DNA of 64,000 bases from CAYVVT01 sp964454335 (GTDB taxonomy: Bacteria > Fidelibacterota > UBA8477 > JABMPR01). The position numbers and the translations under genes are program-made. Location of the stretch: positions 1-64,000 of the forward strand of contig CAYVVT010000017.1 of assembly GCA_964454335.1 (NCBI GenBank), in the 5' to 3' direction. The number at the start of each line of letters is the position of its first letter. The first letter of the stretch is position 1. The notes beneath the pieces were generated by a model. The model saw only the letters and a program-made list of their open reading frames with translations, was not told the origin of the DNA and did not search any database. Of the stretch, positions 1 to 8,299 are shown in pieces.

Positions 1-65
1 CGCCATGACGAGTAGGGTGAGGATATGGGATATCGAATAGCCTTATATCGGTGTAATGTGTCCAT

Positions 66-109
66 TTCACCAGGCTTGGAATCCGCCATCGGCGGATCAG
101 ACTGGTGAA
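66..109. repeat. Nested palindrome downstream of the pilin operon
   Basis: An outer inverted repeat (TTCACCAG at 66-73, CTGGTGAA at 102-109) encloses a second one (ATCCGCC at 81-87, GGCGGAT at 91-97). It lies 138 bases beyond the last pilin stop codon. It could be a transcript-end hairpin or a REP-like element, but no T-run follows it on the minus strand, so it is not a classical intrinsic terminator. Bases 1-246 show no gene. Confidence 0.55.
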
Positions 110-246
110 GATTCTAGTATTGCAGACGTACTATATATAAGCTTTCAGGAGACAGGCCTCTCAAAACGCAACAAACCAGAGTTGTGTTGCTGGAGGCTGA
201 TATTGTTGCTGAGAATACCTATTTGATTGGAGATATAATTGAGTGA

Positions 247-687
247 TCACTCATCCAGGAAAACACCGTCCTGGTCAAGGGCTCTGTCATAATCAAGAAT
301 GGATCCTTTATCACAGAAGATCTTGAATTCCTTACCATTGGGTGAGCCATAATAGGTATAAGCTGAATCGGTGAAATATTTCCCATCCAACTCTCCGGTT
401 TTAATATCATTCCAACTCGCCCCGATGACATAATCAACCGCCGGATGTTGTTTTGGATATCTGCCATGCTCCCCATAGTAGACACCAAGCTGTGACCGAA
501 TGCTACCTAACGAGTTATCTGCCTCAGCGCGTTTTGCCTTTTTGATGTTGTTGGAGTAGACAGGAACAGAAACAGCTGCAAGAACACCGATGATCACGAT
601 GACGATCATGACCTCAACCAGCGAAAATGCGGCATCAGGTTTGGATCTCCGTGATCTCAATGGAGCAATCATTTTTTTACTGTTCAT
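247..687 (-). CDS. Type IV prepilin-like protein with altered leader site
   Basis: A 146-residue prepilin. After a long basic leader comes the hydrophobic N-terminal helix of a type IV pilin (FSLVEVMIVIVIIGVLAA), with glutamate at mature position 5. The residue before the predicted cleavage site is alanine (PDAA/FSLVE), not the glycine that prepilin peptidases normally require. The C-terminal domain shares a VIGASWNDIKTGEL segment, a GKYF-x-DS-x-YTYYG segment and paired cysteines with the pilins ending at 1870 and starting at 60579. I prefer the ATG at 687; an in-frame TTG lies one codon upstream and neither has a good ribosome site. It is the last gene of the pilus operon, separated by about 210 bases, so it may have its own promoter. 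It is either a minor pilin or a poorly processed paralogue of the major pilin. Confidence 0.85.
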   Translation of the reverse strand: MNSKKMIAPLRSRRSKPDAAFSLVEVMIVIVIIGVLAAVSVPVYSNNIKKAKRAEADNSLGSIRSQLGVYYGEHGRYPKQHPAVDYVIGASWNDIKTGELDGKYFTDSAYTYYGSPNGKEFKIFCDKGSILDYDRALDQDGVFLDE

Positions 688-900
688 CAATTTTTGAGCT
701 ACAAGAATCGAACCAAAGATTATCAGGCTTTCATATACAATAAAAACAAATATTTAGCAATTTCGACTGGGGTGGGTGGTTATGAGGTTGTAAGATGATA
801 TTGACACCATGCGGGTGACATCTGTAACATGGATATTCCGATGGTTAAAAAAAAGCTGCGACAGGCAGCTGGATGATAGAGTTTAATGTGAAGGCACCGT

Positions 901-1404
901 TCAGTTTCGCAGAGTGATCTCCCAGGCGTATTCCAGCGTGTCCACATCACTCATCACCTCCACCGTCATGTTCAGGATCTTGCCCATGTTCCCGTCCCGC
1001 TCCTCAAAGAGCAGGTTCTGAACGTTATTGTCGATTGGGTAGTGGACGATGGAATCATTCTCAGTCCACAGCAGTCTATCGCTACTGATCAGGACCCGGT
1101 GCGCGACGGTATCCGAATCCACCAGCCGGAGAATGATACCGCTGGTACTGGTCTCCTCGGCCTGTTCGGCCGCCAGATCGGCGTAGATTGCTAGAGAATC
1201 ACTGATGCCGCTGGTAAGCTTGTTCCTGACATAGCGGTCTACCACGACTGCATCCTGGGCCAGGGTGACCCTGCGGCTGGCGGCGTGGAACTCATTACGT
1301 GTGAACATCAATGTGGATCCGAACGCGAGGATGACCACCGCCGAAACAGCGATCGCAGAAAGCAGTTCGGACAGAGTGAAGCCTTGCTGATCCTGCCAGC
1401 GCAT
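901..1404 (-). CDS. Prepilin-type minor pilin (PilW/GspJ-like)
   Basis: A 167-residue protein with a short leader, a canonical glycine cleavage site (QQG/FTLSE), glutamate at mature position 5 and one hydrophobic helix to about residue 35. The rest is a soluble domain with no cysteine pair. Size and position after another minor pilin resemble PilW or GspJ, which help start the pilus fibre in the inner membrane. The assignment rests on the leader and context, because the globular part is too divergent to name. It starts 2 bases after the upstream gene ends, so translation is probably coupled. Confidence 0.82.
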   Translation of the reverse strand: MRWQDQQGFTLSELLSAIAVSAVVILAFGSTLMFTRNEFHAASRRVTLAQDAVVVDRYVRNKLTSGISDSLAIYADLAAEQAEETSTSGIILRLVDSDTVAHRVLISSDRLLWTENDSIVHYPIDNNVQNLLFEERDGNMGKILNMTVEVMSDVDTLEYAWEITLRN

Positions 1405-1406
1405 GC

Positions 1407-1847
1407 TTAGTAGTCCCAGCTGCGTTCTTCGGAAAAATAGCAGGACACGCTGTCGGTGACATTGTCGGTGGTGAACCAGGCGAAGAAGACCTTCACCTCG
1501 AGATAATCCGGTACCGTGGTGTCCGTAGGGGCGACGTCATCGAGTGTGTCGTCGATAGGGGTTACCGTAGTGGTACGGTATCCCTGGATGCCGTTAAGCA
1601 CCAGGGATACCGATGTTTCTGGCAAACTGTCTACAAGTGACGAGTAACCCAGGTCCACAGCATGTTCCAGTCTGGAGGCCATATTCATCCAGGCCAGCTG
1701 CGACCGCATACCACGTTCGACTTCCCAGCGGCTGAGGGTGAAGTACTGCATGGTCCCGATGAATACGATTCCCAGGATCACGGCAGATACGATCACCTCG
1801 ACGAGGGTGTAACCGGCGTGGTTGTCAATATGTGGGTTACGGGTCAT
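1407..1847 (-). CDS. Prepilin-type minor pilin (PilV/GspI-like)
   Basis: A 146-residue prepilin with leader cleavage site HAG/YTLVE. Tyrosine replaces phenylalanine at mature position 1, which is common in minor pilins, and glutamate 5 is kept. A hydrophobic helix runs to about residue 32, followed by a soluble domain rich in Asp and Thr. It lies between the main pilin (ends at 1870) and the PilW-like gene and is transcribed with them. The likely role is a minor pilin in the tip-initiating complex. The exact subfamily (PilV, GspI or PilE-like) is inference from size and order. Confidence 0.82.
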   Translation of the reverse strand: MTRNPHIDNHAGYTLVEVIVSAVILGIVFIGTMQYFTLSRWEVERGMRSQLAWMNMASRLEHAVDLGYSSLVDSLPETSVSLVLNGIQGYRTTTVTPIDDTLDDVAPTDTTVPDYLEVKVFFAWFTTDNVTDSVSCYFSEERSWDY

Positions 1848-1869
1848 ACTAGACTTGAGTCAGATATGC

Positions 1870-2274
1870 TTAGATACCGCCACCGAAGTTACCATCCTGG
1901 TCCAGGGTTCTGTCAGAATCCAGGATACCGCCAGATGCACAGGTGATGGTATAATCGTTACCATCGGTGCTCTGATAGGTGTAGGATGAATCGGTGAAGT
2001 AAGTACCAGTGATTTCACCAGTCTTGATGTCGTTCCAGCTGGCGCCGATAACGTAACCAGCGGGATTCACGACCGGATATGAGCCGTTCTCACCGTAATA
2101 CACACGGAGCTGTGTACGGATACTACCCAGGGCAGCATCAGCCTCGCTCATCTTGGCTTTACGGACGTTATTGTTGTAGATCGGCACAGCAACTGCGGCC
2201 AACACACCAATAATCACGATTACGATCATCAATTCGACTAGAGAAAAACCTCCGTTACTTCTCATCTTCTGCAT
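1870..2274 (-). CDS. Type IV major pilin candidate
   Basis: A 134-residue prepilin with a perfect class III leader (NGG/FSLVE) and the standard hydrophobic helix (VELMIVIVIIGVLAAVAVP), followed by a small globular domain with a C-terminal cysteine. It is the first pilin after the platform gene and has the strongest ribosome site of the set. AAGGAG lies 7 bases before the ATG at 2274; the in-frame ATG at 2280 sits only one base after it, so I start at 2274. The sequence around VIGASWNDIKTGEI is nearly repeated in the prepilins at 247-687 and 60579-60989, so the three are paralogues. Position and signal strength suggest this is the main fibre subunit. Confidence 0.9.
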   Translation of the reverse strand: MQKMRSNGGFSLVELMIVIVIIGVLAAVAVPIYNNNVRKAKMSEADAALGSIRTQLRVYYGENGSYPVVNPAGYVIGASWNDIKTGEITGTYFTDSSYTYQSTDGNDYTITCASGGILDSDRTLDQDGNFGGGI

Positions 2275-2317
2275 TTTCATACTCCTTAAGGCATTCCGCC
2301 TTTGGTCTTAGGTTAGG

Positions 2318-3541
2318 TTAGTGAATGGCATTGGTCATCTGGAAGATAGGCAGATACAGGGCGATCACGAGGATCGCGACTACTGCGCCAAGGCCACCCA
2401 TGACTATCGGTTCAATCGTCTTAGAGAGTGTATCGACCTTAGTATTAAACTCCTGTTCATTGAACTCAGAAATCTTGTCCAGCATGAGCGCGAGCGCGCC
2501 GGACTTTTCACCAACGGAAATCATACTCGAGATCATGATCGGGAAGATATCAGGATATCTGGCCAATTGACCGGCGAGTGTCCGTCCATGTGAGATCTGG
2601 TCACTGACAGTGTTAATAATTTCAGCGATGTACACATTCTCCGCTGTATCCCCGGCGATCTTCAAAGCACTAATGAGTGATACCTCTGCACGAATAAGAA
2701 CTGCAAGAGTCTTGCACATACGAGCGAGGAGCGATTTGTGCAGCATGGAACCCATGATAGGCATTTTGAAGATGTGTTTATCAAGAAAACGCCTACCGCC
2801 GGGGGAAGCAGCAAACGTCTTGAACCCTATGTAAAGTCCCCCAAAAAGGATCGCTTCAATGAGCAGGTGATCCTTCAGGAAGAAGCTGACGTCCATGATG
2901 ACCTGAGTCGACATAGGCAACTCGGCGCCAAAGCTCGCAAAGATATCCTTGAACTTCGGCATCAGGCCAAATACGACGCCTGCCATTACCACCGCAAAAA
3001 AGATGGCAATGAATTTTGGATAGCTGGTGGCTGATTTGAGGCGATTACGCACATCGTCCTCTTTTTCGATATAACCCGCGATCTGACCCAGGATCTTGTC
3101 AAGTCCACCACCAGCTTCGGCGGCCTTGACCATGGAAACAACGAATCCAGGGAAGATCTTCGGGTGTTCAGCAAGGGAATCGGAGAATGGATGCCCGGCC
3201 TTGACCAGGGTAAGGATCTCCTCAAGGGCCTTGCGGAAATGCTTGTCTTCGAACTGCAACTGGACGATAGAGATCGCGTCCACCAGCTGGATACCGGCAT
3301 CCAGCAGTGTTGCCAGTTCACGGAAAAATATGACTTTGAGAGCCTGATCGATCTTCGGAGCAGTAAGATTGATCTCACTCAGTTTAAGTTTCTTCTTCTT
3401 GCCGGCGACTGGTTGAATGCTGATGGTCGTAAGACCCATCTTGCGGAGAGCCTGACTGACCTCCTGCCGGGTATATCCACCAAGCGTACCTTCCTGGCGC
3501 TTACCCTTCTTGTCGACGGCTACATATTTGAAATTACCCAT
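2318..3541 (-). CDS. pilC: Type IV pilus inner-membrane platform protein (PilC/GspF)
   Basis: A 407-residue GspF-family protein, the usual length. It begins with the family's typical start (FKYVAVDKKGKRQEG) and a soluble N-domain. Two GspF domains follow, at about 70-195 and 275-395, each ending in hydrophobic helices, with the glycine-rich FAELLDAGI-like turn visible as FRELATLLDAGI. In this family the protein sits in the inner membrane, contacts the assembly ATPase and guides pilin extrusion. It starts 4 bases after pilB ends and precedes the main pilin, the common pilB-pilC-pilA order. No retraction ATPase (PilT) is present in the window. Confidence 0.93.
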   Translation of the reverse strand: MGNFKYVAVDKKGKRQEGTLGGYTRQEVSQALRKMGLTTISIQPVAGKKKKLKLSEINLTAPKIDQALKVIFFRELATLLDAGIQLVDAISIVQLQFEDKHFRKALEEILTLVKAGHPFSDSLAEHPKIFPGFVVSMVKAAEAGGGLDKILGQIAGYIEKEDDVRNRLKSATSYPKFIAIFFAVVMAGVVFGLMPKFKDIFASFGAELPMSTQVIMDVSFFLKDHLLIEAILFGGLYIGFKTFAASPGGRRFLDKHIFKMPIMGSMLHKSLLARMCKTLAVLIRAEVSLISALKIAGDTAENVYIAEIINTVSDQISHGRTLAGQLARYPDIFPIMISSMISVGEKSGALALMLDKISEFNEQEFNTKVDTLSKTIEPIVMGGLGAVVAILVIALYLPIFQMTNAIH

Positions 3542-3545
3542 CTAC

Positions 3546-5141
3546 TTATACCACTCGTACCACTTCTTCCAGGGAGGTTAGCCCTTTGCTTGCCTTCTCG
3601 AGACCCTCATCCAGGAGCGTTCGCCAACCCTGTTCCGCTGCCTCCTGTCTGAGCTCCATCTCAGATTTATCAGCGATGATGGCCTCTTTGATCGCTGGAT
3701 CCATGAACAGGATCTCATGGATAGCCAGACGACCCCAGTATCCGGAACCACCACACTGCTTACATCCTTTCCCCCTGTAAAACTTGTCCTTTGAGGTATC
3801 CTTACCCAGGCGTTCGAGGTAGAGATGGATCTCCTCGGGTACTTCCACCTGCTCCTTGCAGTTCGAGCATACGCGTCGCACCAGGCGCTGAGCGATGATC
3901 ACCTCGACGGAAGAAACGATGAGATATTTATCGATTCCCATATTCAACATTCGAATGATGGTGGCAATGGCATTGTTCGTATGCAGTGTACTTAGTACAA
4001 GGTGACCTGTGAGCGCTGCTTTAATGGCAATCTCACCGGTTTCAGTATCACGTATCTCACCAACCATGACAATATCGGGATCCTGGCGCAGAATGGAGCG
4101 CAGGGCCGATGCAAAGGTCAACCCGACATTTGGACGCGCCTGGACCTGATTGATCCCGGCCAGACGATACTCCACGGGATCCTCGACAGTGATGATATTC
4201 AGATTGGGATCATTCACATAATTCAGAATGGAATACAGGGTGGTCGTTTTACCGCTACCGGTTGGTCCCGTCACCAGGATCATGCCGTGGGCACTCTTGG
4301 TGGTCTCCTTGACCCGTACCAGCTTGTCCCTGGGAAAGCCCAGATCATCGAAATCAAGGGATGTGGTTCCCTGATCAAGGATACGGAGGACGATCTTCTC
4401 ACCATAGATACCAGGAATGGTTGATGTACGCACATCAACGCTGCGACCCATGATCTTGAATTTTACACGACCATCCTGGGGGATACGGCGTTCAGCGATA
4501 TCCAGATCCGCAAGGATCTTGATACGGGCTATGACACCGGACTGCAACTTCTTGTTTGCTGGCGGGAACTCCCTGAGCATGCCGTCAATACGGAAGCGGA
4601 TGCGTAAATTATTTTCCTGGGGTTCGATATGGATATCAGAGGCGCGTTCCTGGATGGCCTGGACGAGCAGGGAATTTACGAACACGACAGCGGGAGCATC
4701 AGTGGCCTGTGAACGGAGGATATCGATGGAATCGTCATCTTCGGGTTCTTCCTCTTCCGTATCCTCGACCTCCACCAGCTCCTGCAGGGTATCCTCAAAA
4801 GCGTTCTTCTCGGAAAAGATGTTACCAATGGCGAACTCGATATCATCATCGTCCACCCAGATGGCTTCAACATCCTTACCGATCTTGCTGCGGATGATCT
4901 GAGCAGCGACCATGTCCAGGGGATCGGCCATGGCCAGCTTTACGTCTCCGTCCTCATTTTCTTCCAGGGGTACCACGCGATGGTACTGGCAGAATTCCTC
5001 ACCGATCTTCAGGGCCAGTGAGGTAGCGAAGGTCGGAAAACCTTTCAGGCTGGTCTTCTCAAACCCGAACTGCTTGTAGACCGCTTCGATCCCTTGTTCG
5101 ACGCTGTCTTGTGGTTCAGGTGTTACGGCTTCGGCATTCAT
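3546..5141 (-). CDS. pilB: Type IV pilus assembly ATPase (PilB/GspE)
   Basis: A 531-residue hexameric secretion ATPase. An N-terminal MshEN/GspE-N domain (about 20-115) is joined by a very acidic linker (about 122-140) to the motor domain. Visible motifs are Walker A GPTGSGKTT (292-300), the Asp/Glu box around ITVEDPVEY (317-325), Walker B with DIVMVGEIRD (356-365), a His box (LVLSTLHTNN) and the four-cysteine zinc site (CSNC at 425-428, CKQC at 460-463) typical of assembly rather than retraction ATPases. It heads the minus-strand pilus operon. About 45-60 bases upstream (5185-5202) is a weak match to a sigma-54 promoter, which would fit the adjacent sigma-54 activator, but the -12 GC is not intact. 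Confidence 0.94.
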   Translation of the reverse strand: MNAEAVTPEPQDSVEQGIEAVYKQFGFEKTSLKGFPTFATSLALKIGEEFCQYHRVVPLEENEDGDVKLAMADPLDMVAAQIIRSKIGKDVEAIWVDDDDIEFAIGNIFSEKNAFEDTLQELVEVEDTEEEEPEDDDSIDILRSQATDAPAVVFVNSLLVQAIQERASDIHIEPQENNLRIRFRIDGMLREFPPANKKLQSGVIARIKILADLDIAERRIPQDGRVKFKIMGRSVDVRTSTIPGIYGEKIVLRILDQGTTSLDFDDLGFPRDKLVRVKETTKSAHGMILVTGPTGSGKTTTLYSILNYVNDPNLNIITVEDPVEYRLAGINQVQARPNVGLTFASALRSILRQDPDIVMVGEIRDTETGEIAIKAALTGHLVLSTLHTNNAIATIIRMLNMGIDKYLIVSSVEVIIAQRLVRRVCSNCKEQVEVPEEIHLYLERLGKDTSKDKFYRGKGCKQCGGSGYWGRLAIHEILFMDPAIKEAIIADKSEMELRQEAAEQGWRTLLDEGLEKASKGLTSLEEVVRVV

Positions 5142-5492
5142 AGGTTCGTCTTGGTTCCCTTTATACTATAAACCTATTATACATGTTCAAAGGCTATGCC
5201 AATGCATCTGTTGTTGACGTAAGGTGTTGATATTACAAATATTAATAGAGGCTGTTGCCATTAGCAAATTTTCGCTTAATCCAACACTCTGTCAACTGCA
5301 CACGACAATTTGCTTCAAAAAACCTTAAAAATCCGACAACCACAAGTCGTGAAAGCGGATTGTCCCGCTAATTTACATGGAAAATTTCCGAATAGAATTA
5401 AAAAGAGTGACCTGTTTCGGGTAAGATTTGGAAACACAACAGCTTAAGGCCGTGACTTAAATCACAACATTAAGTTCGGTTGTGCGAATGGA
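5142..5492. promoter_or_regulatory. AT-rich intergenic region upstream of pilB
   Basis: A 351-base stretch without a credible gene. It is AT-rich compared with its neighbours and is the only place the pilB operon promoter can lie unless the operon reads through from the response regulator. The reverse strand reads TTGGCATAGCCTTTGA at about 5187-5202, resembling a sigma-54 element with the -24 GG present and the -12 GC altered. No hairpin terminator with a T-run is evident. Confidence 0.35.
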
Positions 5493-6881
5493 TTATCCCT
5501 GCAAGCCCAGCTGCTTCAATTTCAGGTGCAGATGCTGCCTGCTCAAGCCTGCAGCCTGGGATGCCCGACTGATATTGGAGTCATGCGCATTGAGCAGATT
5601 CCGGAAGTAATTCCGCTCAAAATTCTCCTTTGCATCCGAATAATCAGGAAGATCCTCAGCCGATCTGAGGATCTCGGAGGCCGGATGGGCTTCAGGATTG
5701 AATGTGGGCGGAAGATCACTCACCTGAATGGATTCACCACGGGCCATGATCATTGAATTCTCCAGGATATTCACGACCTCGCGAATGTTGCCAGGCCAGC
5801 TGTAATCCTGGAACAGTTTGTAGACCTCGGGTGAGACTGACGTCACCTTCTTACCCATCTTGGAGGAGAGGCGCTTCAGATGGTACTCGATGATAGTGGG
5901 CAGATCCTCCATGCGCTCCATCAGCGTGGGAATGTCAACATGGAAGACGTTGAGCCGGAAATACAGGTCCTCGCGGAATTTACCGTCGGCAACCATCTGC
6001 TGGATATCCTGATTACTGGCCGCTACGACCCGTAAATCCAGTTTTTTCTCAACGTTACCACCAACCGGACGGATGGTGCTGGTCTCCAGGACACGCAGCA
6101 ACTGGATCTGGAATTCCATGCTTGTCTCGGTGATCTCATCCAGAAAGATGGTCCCGGTGTGCGATTCCTCGAAAACACCCTTCTTTTTTTCGGTGGCACC
6201 TGTAAAAGACCCTTTTTCATGACCGAAAAGAGTGCTTTCGAACAGGGTGGCAGGGACTGAACCACAGTTGATGGGAATAAAGGGCTTCTTTGCACGGTCG
6301 CTGCTTTTGTGCAGCAGCCGGGCAGCAACTTCCTTGCCTGTTCCAGAATCACCGGTAAGCAGGACGGTTGTATTGTATTCGGCAACCGTTCTGATCTTCT
6401 CCAGGACCTTCATCATCACCGGTGACTTGCTTTTCATCTCGAGAAAATCAGTATGACGGTTCAGTTCTTTCTTTAAGGCCTTGTTCTCGCTGCGGATCTT
6501 CTTCTCAGCCAGACCGCGCGTGATCCTGATCTGAAGCTGATTCAGATCTATCAACGGTTTGGCGAGATAGTCATAGGCACCCTGCTGGATGCATTTCACC
6601 ACGATGTCAGTATCCTGGATGGCACTGACCATGATGACGATGGTCTCTGGATTCTTTTCCAGGAACTGCTGCAGCAGTTCCATACCGCTGATGCGGGGCA
6701 TGTTGATATCCAGCACGGCGATATCGATCTCGTCGTCATCAAAGATCTTGATGGCATCCTCCGGCCGCGTGGCTGTCTTGACGTTGTAACCAAGATCGAG
6801 GAGAAAGTTCTCGAAAAGATGGGTTATATCAGGTTCATCATCGACAACGAGGATCTTTACATTTTCAGCTTGTTCTACCAC
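5493..6881 (-). CDS. Sigma-54-dependent NtrC-family response regulator
   Basis: A 462-residue activator with the full three-domain layout. A receiver domain spans about 8-125 (LVVDDEPD acidic pair, phosphoacceptor Asp in AVLDINMPR, Lys in LAKPL). An AAA+ domain spans about 145-380 (Walker A GDSGTGKE, and GSFTGA in place of the usual GAFTGA sigma-54 contact loop). A Fis-type helix-turn-helix ends the protein. Ser for Ala in the loop occurs in functional family members. No histidine kinase is adjacent, so the partner is elsewhere. It lies immediately upstream of the pilus operon on the same strand and is the best local candidate to control it (PilR-like by context only). Confidence 0.93.
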   Translation of the reverse strand: MVEQAENVKILVVDDEPDITHLFENFLLDLGYNVKTATRPEDAIKIFDDDEIDIAVLDINMPRISGMELLQQFLEKNPETIVIMVSAIQDTDIVVKCIQQGAYDYLAKPLIDLNQLQIRITRGLAEKKIRSENKALKKELNRHTDFLEMKSKSPVMMKVLEKIRTVAEYNTTVLLTGDSGTGKEVAARLLHKSSDRAKKPFIPINCGSVPATLFESTLFGHEKGSFTGATEKKKGVFEESHTGTIFLDEITETSMEFQIQLLRVLETSTIRPVGGNVEKKLDLRVVAASNQDIQQMVADGKFREDLYFRLNVFHVDIPTLMERMEDLPTIIEYHLKRLSSKMGKKVTSVSPEVYKLFQDYSWPGNIREVVNILENSMIMARGESIQVSDLPPTFNPEAHPASEILRSAEDLPDYSDAKENFERNYFRNLLNAHDSNISRASQAAGLSRQHLHLKLKQLGLQG

Positions 6882-7003
6882 AGTTTATCCTATATGCAAT
6901 ACAGCTTCACACGTTCAACATTACCAGCAAACAAAATAGTACGGGTGTAATAAAAAGACTACAGTGAATTTCGTGTTTTAAAAAAAAAGTGGAATTATCT
7001 GAT

Positions 7004-7492
7004 TCAGGAATCAGGAGTGTCGTCAGAATCTTGCAGTAAGGGATTGGCTGTGAGGCAGGCCTGCCACCAACTCAGGTCGTTCGGTTCGAGGAGATCCTGC
7101 AGCGTTGTCTGCCCCAGAACGTGATCAAGCACCGACTGGATCGCACACCAGAAAGAACGCACCGAACAGCGCTCAAAATGAACACAGGTCCCATTCTGAC
7201 CACTGAAATGCTCGCAGAAGCCGCCCTCGAACAATTTACCACCGAGCACATCCAGAACGTCACCGATGACGATCTCTGCGGCAGGCCGCGCCAGGGTGTA
7301 ACCGCCGGTCTTGCCCCGAATACTGGTGACAAATCCATTCATGCGCAGAATACGGAGCAGTTTGGCGGCATTAGGTGCGGTAAGTCCTTCCCGGCGACGG
7401 ACCTCCTCAATCGTGGTGCCGCCGGCGTCAGCGTTGCGTCCCACCTGAAGCAGGCAGCGCAGACCGTATTCCTCCTGGGCTGATAGCTTCAT
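7004..7492 (-). CDS. Rrf2/IscR-family Fe-S-responsive transcriptional regulator
   Basis: A 162-residue Rrf2-type winged-helix regulator. It begins MKLSAQEEYGLRCLL, has the wing motif RGKTGGYTLARP and a C-terminal cysteine cluster (Cys in GGFCEHF, GTCVHF, ERCSV, SFWCA) with the spacing used to bind an Fe-S cluster in IscR/SufR relatives. It is the last gene of the suf operon, starting one base after sufT ends, so it is probably co-transcribed with the genes it controls and gives feedback. The tail of about 35 residues beyond the cysteines is longer than in short IscR proteins. Whether it represses or activates cannot be read from the sequence. Confidence 0.9.
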   Translation of the reverse strand: MKLSAQEEYGLRCLLQVGRNADAGGTTIEEVRRREGLTAPNAAKLLRILRMNGFVTSIRGKTGGYTLARPAAEIVIGDVLDVLGGKLFEGGFCEHFSGQNGTCVHFERCSVRSFWCAIQSVLDHVLGQTTLQDLLEPNDLSWWQACLTANPLLQDSDDTPDS

Positions 7493-7493
7493 C

Positions 7494-7829
7494 TCAGAGA
7501 AGTCCCAGCTGGAGTAATCCCGTTTCGGAGATCATGTCCTTGTTCCACTGTGGTTCCCAGACCACGTCCACCTCGGCATGTCTGATCTGACCGATCTCGT
7601 TCATGATGCGTTCCCTGACAGAAATAGGAAGACTGCCGGCCACCGGACAGTTTGGCGCCGTGAGGGTCATTTTGACAAAAACCTCATTGTCCTCCGTGGC
7701 CTGTACGTCATAGATCAGCCCGAGATCATATATGTTCACCGGGATCTCCGGATCATAGATCTGCTTGATGACATCAACCACCTGCTCACATAGTTCATCG
7801 GGATTAAGGTCTTTTTGCTGCTCGGTCAT
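7494..7829 (-). CDS. sufT: SufT / MIP18-family Fe-S assembly factor
   Basis: A 111-residue MIP18 (DUF59) protein. It shows the family signatures DPEIPVNIYDLGLIY, LTAPNCPVAG with the conserved cysteine, and VWEPQWNKDMIS near the C-terminus. SufT proteins help mature or traffic Fe-S clusters under high demand and are often encoded in suf operons. Here it lies between sufU and the Rrf2 regulator. It is a stand-alone domain of normal length, not fused to another Suf protein. The related PaaD/MIP18 members of other pathways are unlikely given the neighbours. Confidence 0.92.
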   Translation of the reverse strand: MTEQQKDLNPDELCEQVVDVIKQIYDPEIPVNIYDLGLIYDVQATEDNEVFVKMTLTAPNCPVAGSLPISVRERIMNEIGQIRHAEVDVVWEPQWNKDMISETGLLQLGLL

Positions 7830-7846
7830 GTGTTTCTGCGACCCTT

Positions 7847-8299
7847 CTATTCCGTTTTTACCGTATCATTCGATTCATCGATGGCTGCCATGAGTGTGTG
7901 CCAGGAAAGGCTCGCACATTTTACCCTGGCAGGGAATTCCTGGACCCCCTGGAAAACTGCCAATTTGCCAATTGAGGTAAGGCTTTCCGCATCAACGGTC
8001 TCTCCCGTCACCAGATCATGAAATGTCTCGAAATACCTTCTGGCCTCCTGGATGGTCCTGCCCTTGAGAAAGCTGGTCATCAAGGACGCTGATGATTTTG
8101 ATATGGCACAGCCGCTGCCTATGAACGCGATGTCTACGATCACCTCATCGTCCACCTTCAGGAACAGTTTGAGCTTGTCCCCGCAAAGAGGATTGTGGCC
8201 ATTGGCGGCATGGGTATGATCATCCATTTCGTGGAAATTTCGTGGATTCTTGTTGTGGTCCAGGATGAGTTCCTGGTACAGCTCGCGCAATTCAGACAT
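7847..8299 (-). CDS. sufU: SufU-type Fe-S cluster assembly / sulfur-accepting protein
   Basis: A 150-residue NifU-N-like protein of the SufU subfamily. The three zinc-ligand cysteines are visible in NPLCGD, GSGCAIS and ARVKCASLSWH. The insertion between the second and third cysteine is the SufU hallmark that separates it from IscU. In this family SufU accepts sulfur from SufS by ligand swapping and passes it to SufBCD. Its ATG overlaps the sufS TGA by one base. The operon has no SufE, consistent with SufU filling that role. Confidence 0.93.
   Translation of the reverse strand: MSELRELYQELILDHNKNPRNFHEMDDHTHAANGHNPLCGDKLKLFLKVDDEVIVDIAFIGSGCAISKSSASLMTSFLKGRTIQEARRYFETFHDLVTGETVDAESLTSIGKLAVFQGVQEFPARVKCASLSWHTLMAAIDESNDTVKTE

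Noticed and set aside
5185..5202. Confident sigma-54 promoter for pilB
   Set aside because: The -24 GG is present but the -12 GC is altered and the spacing is off by one, so it is only mentioned as a weak candidate.
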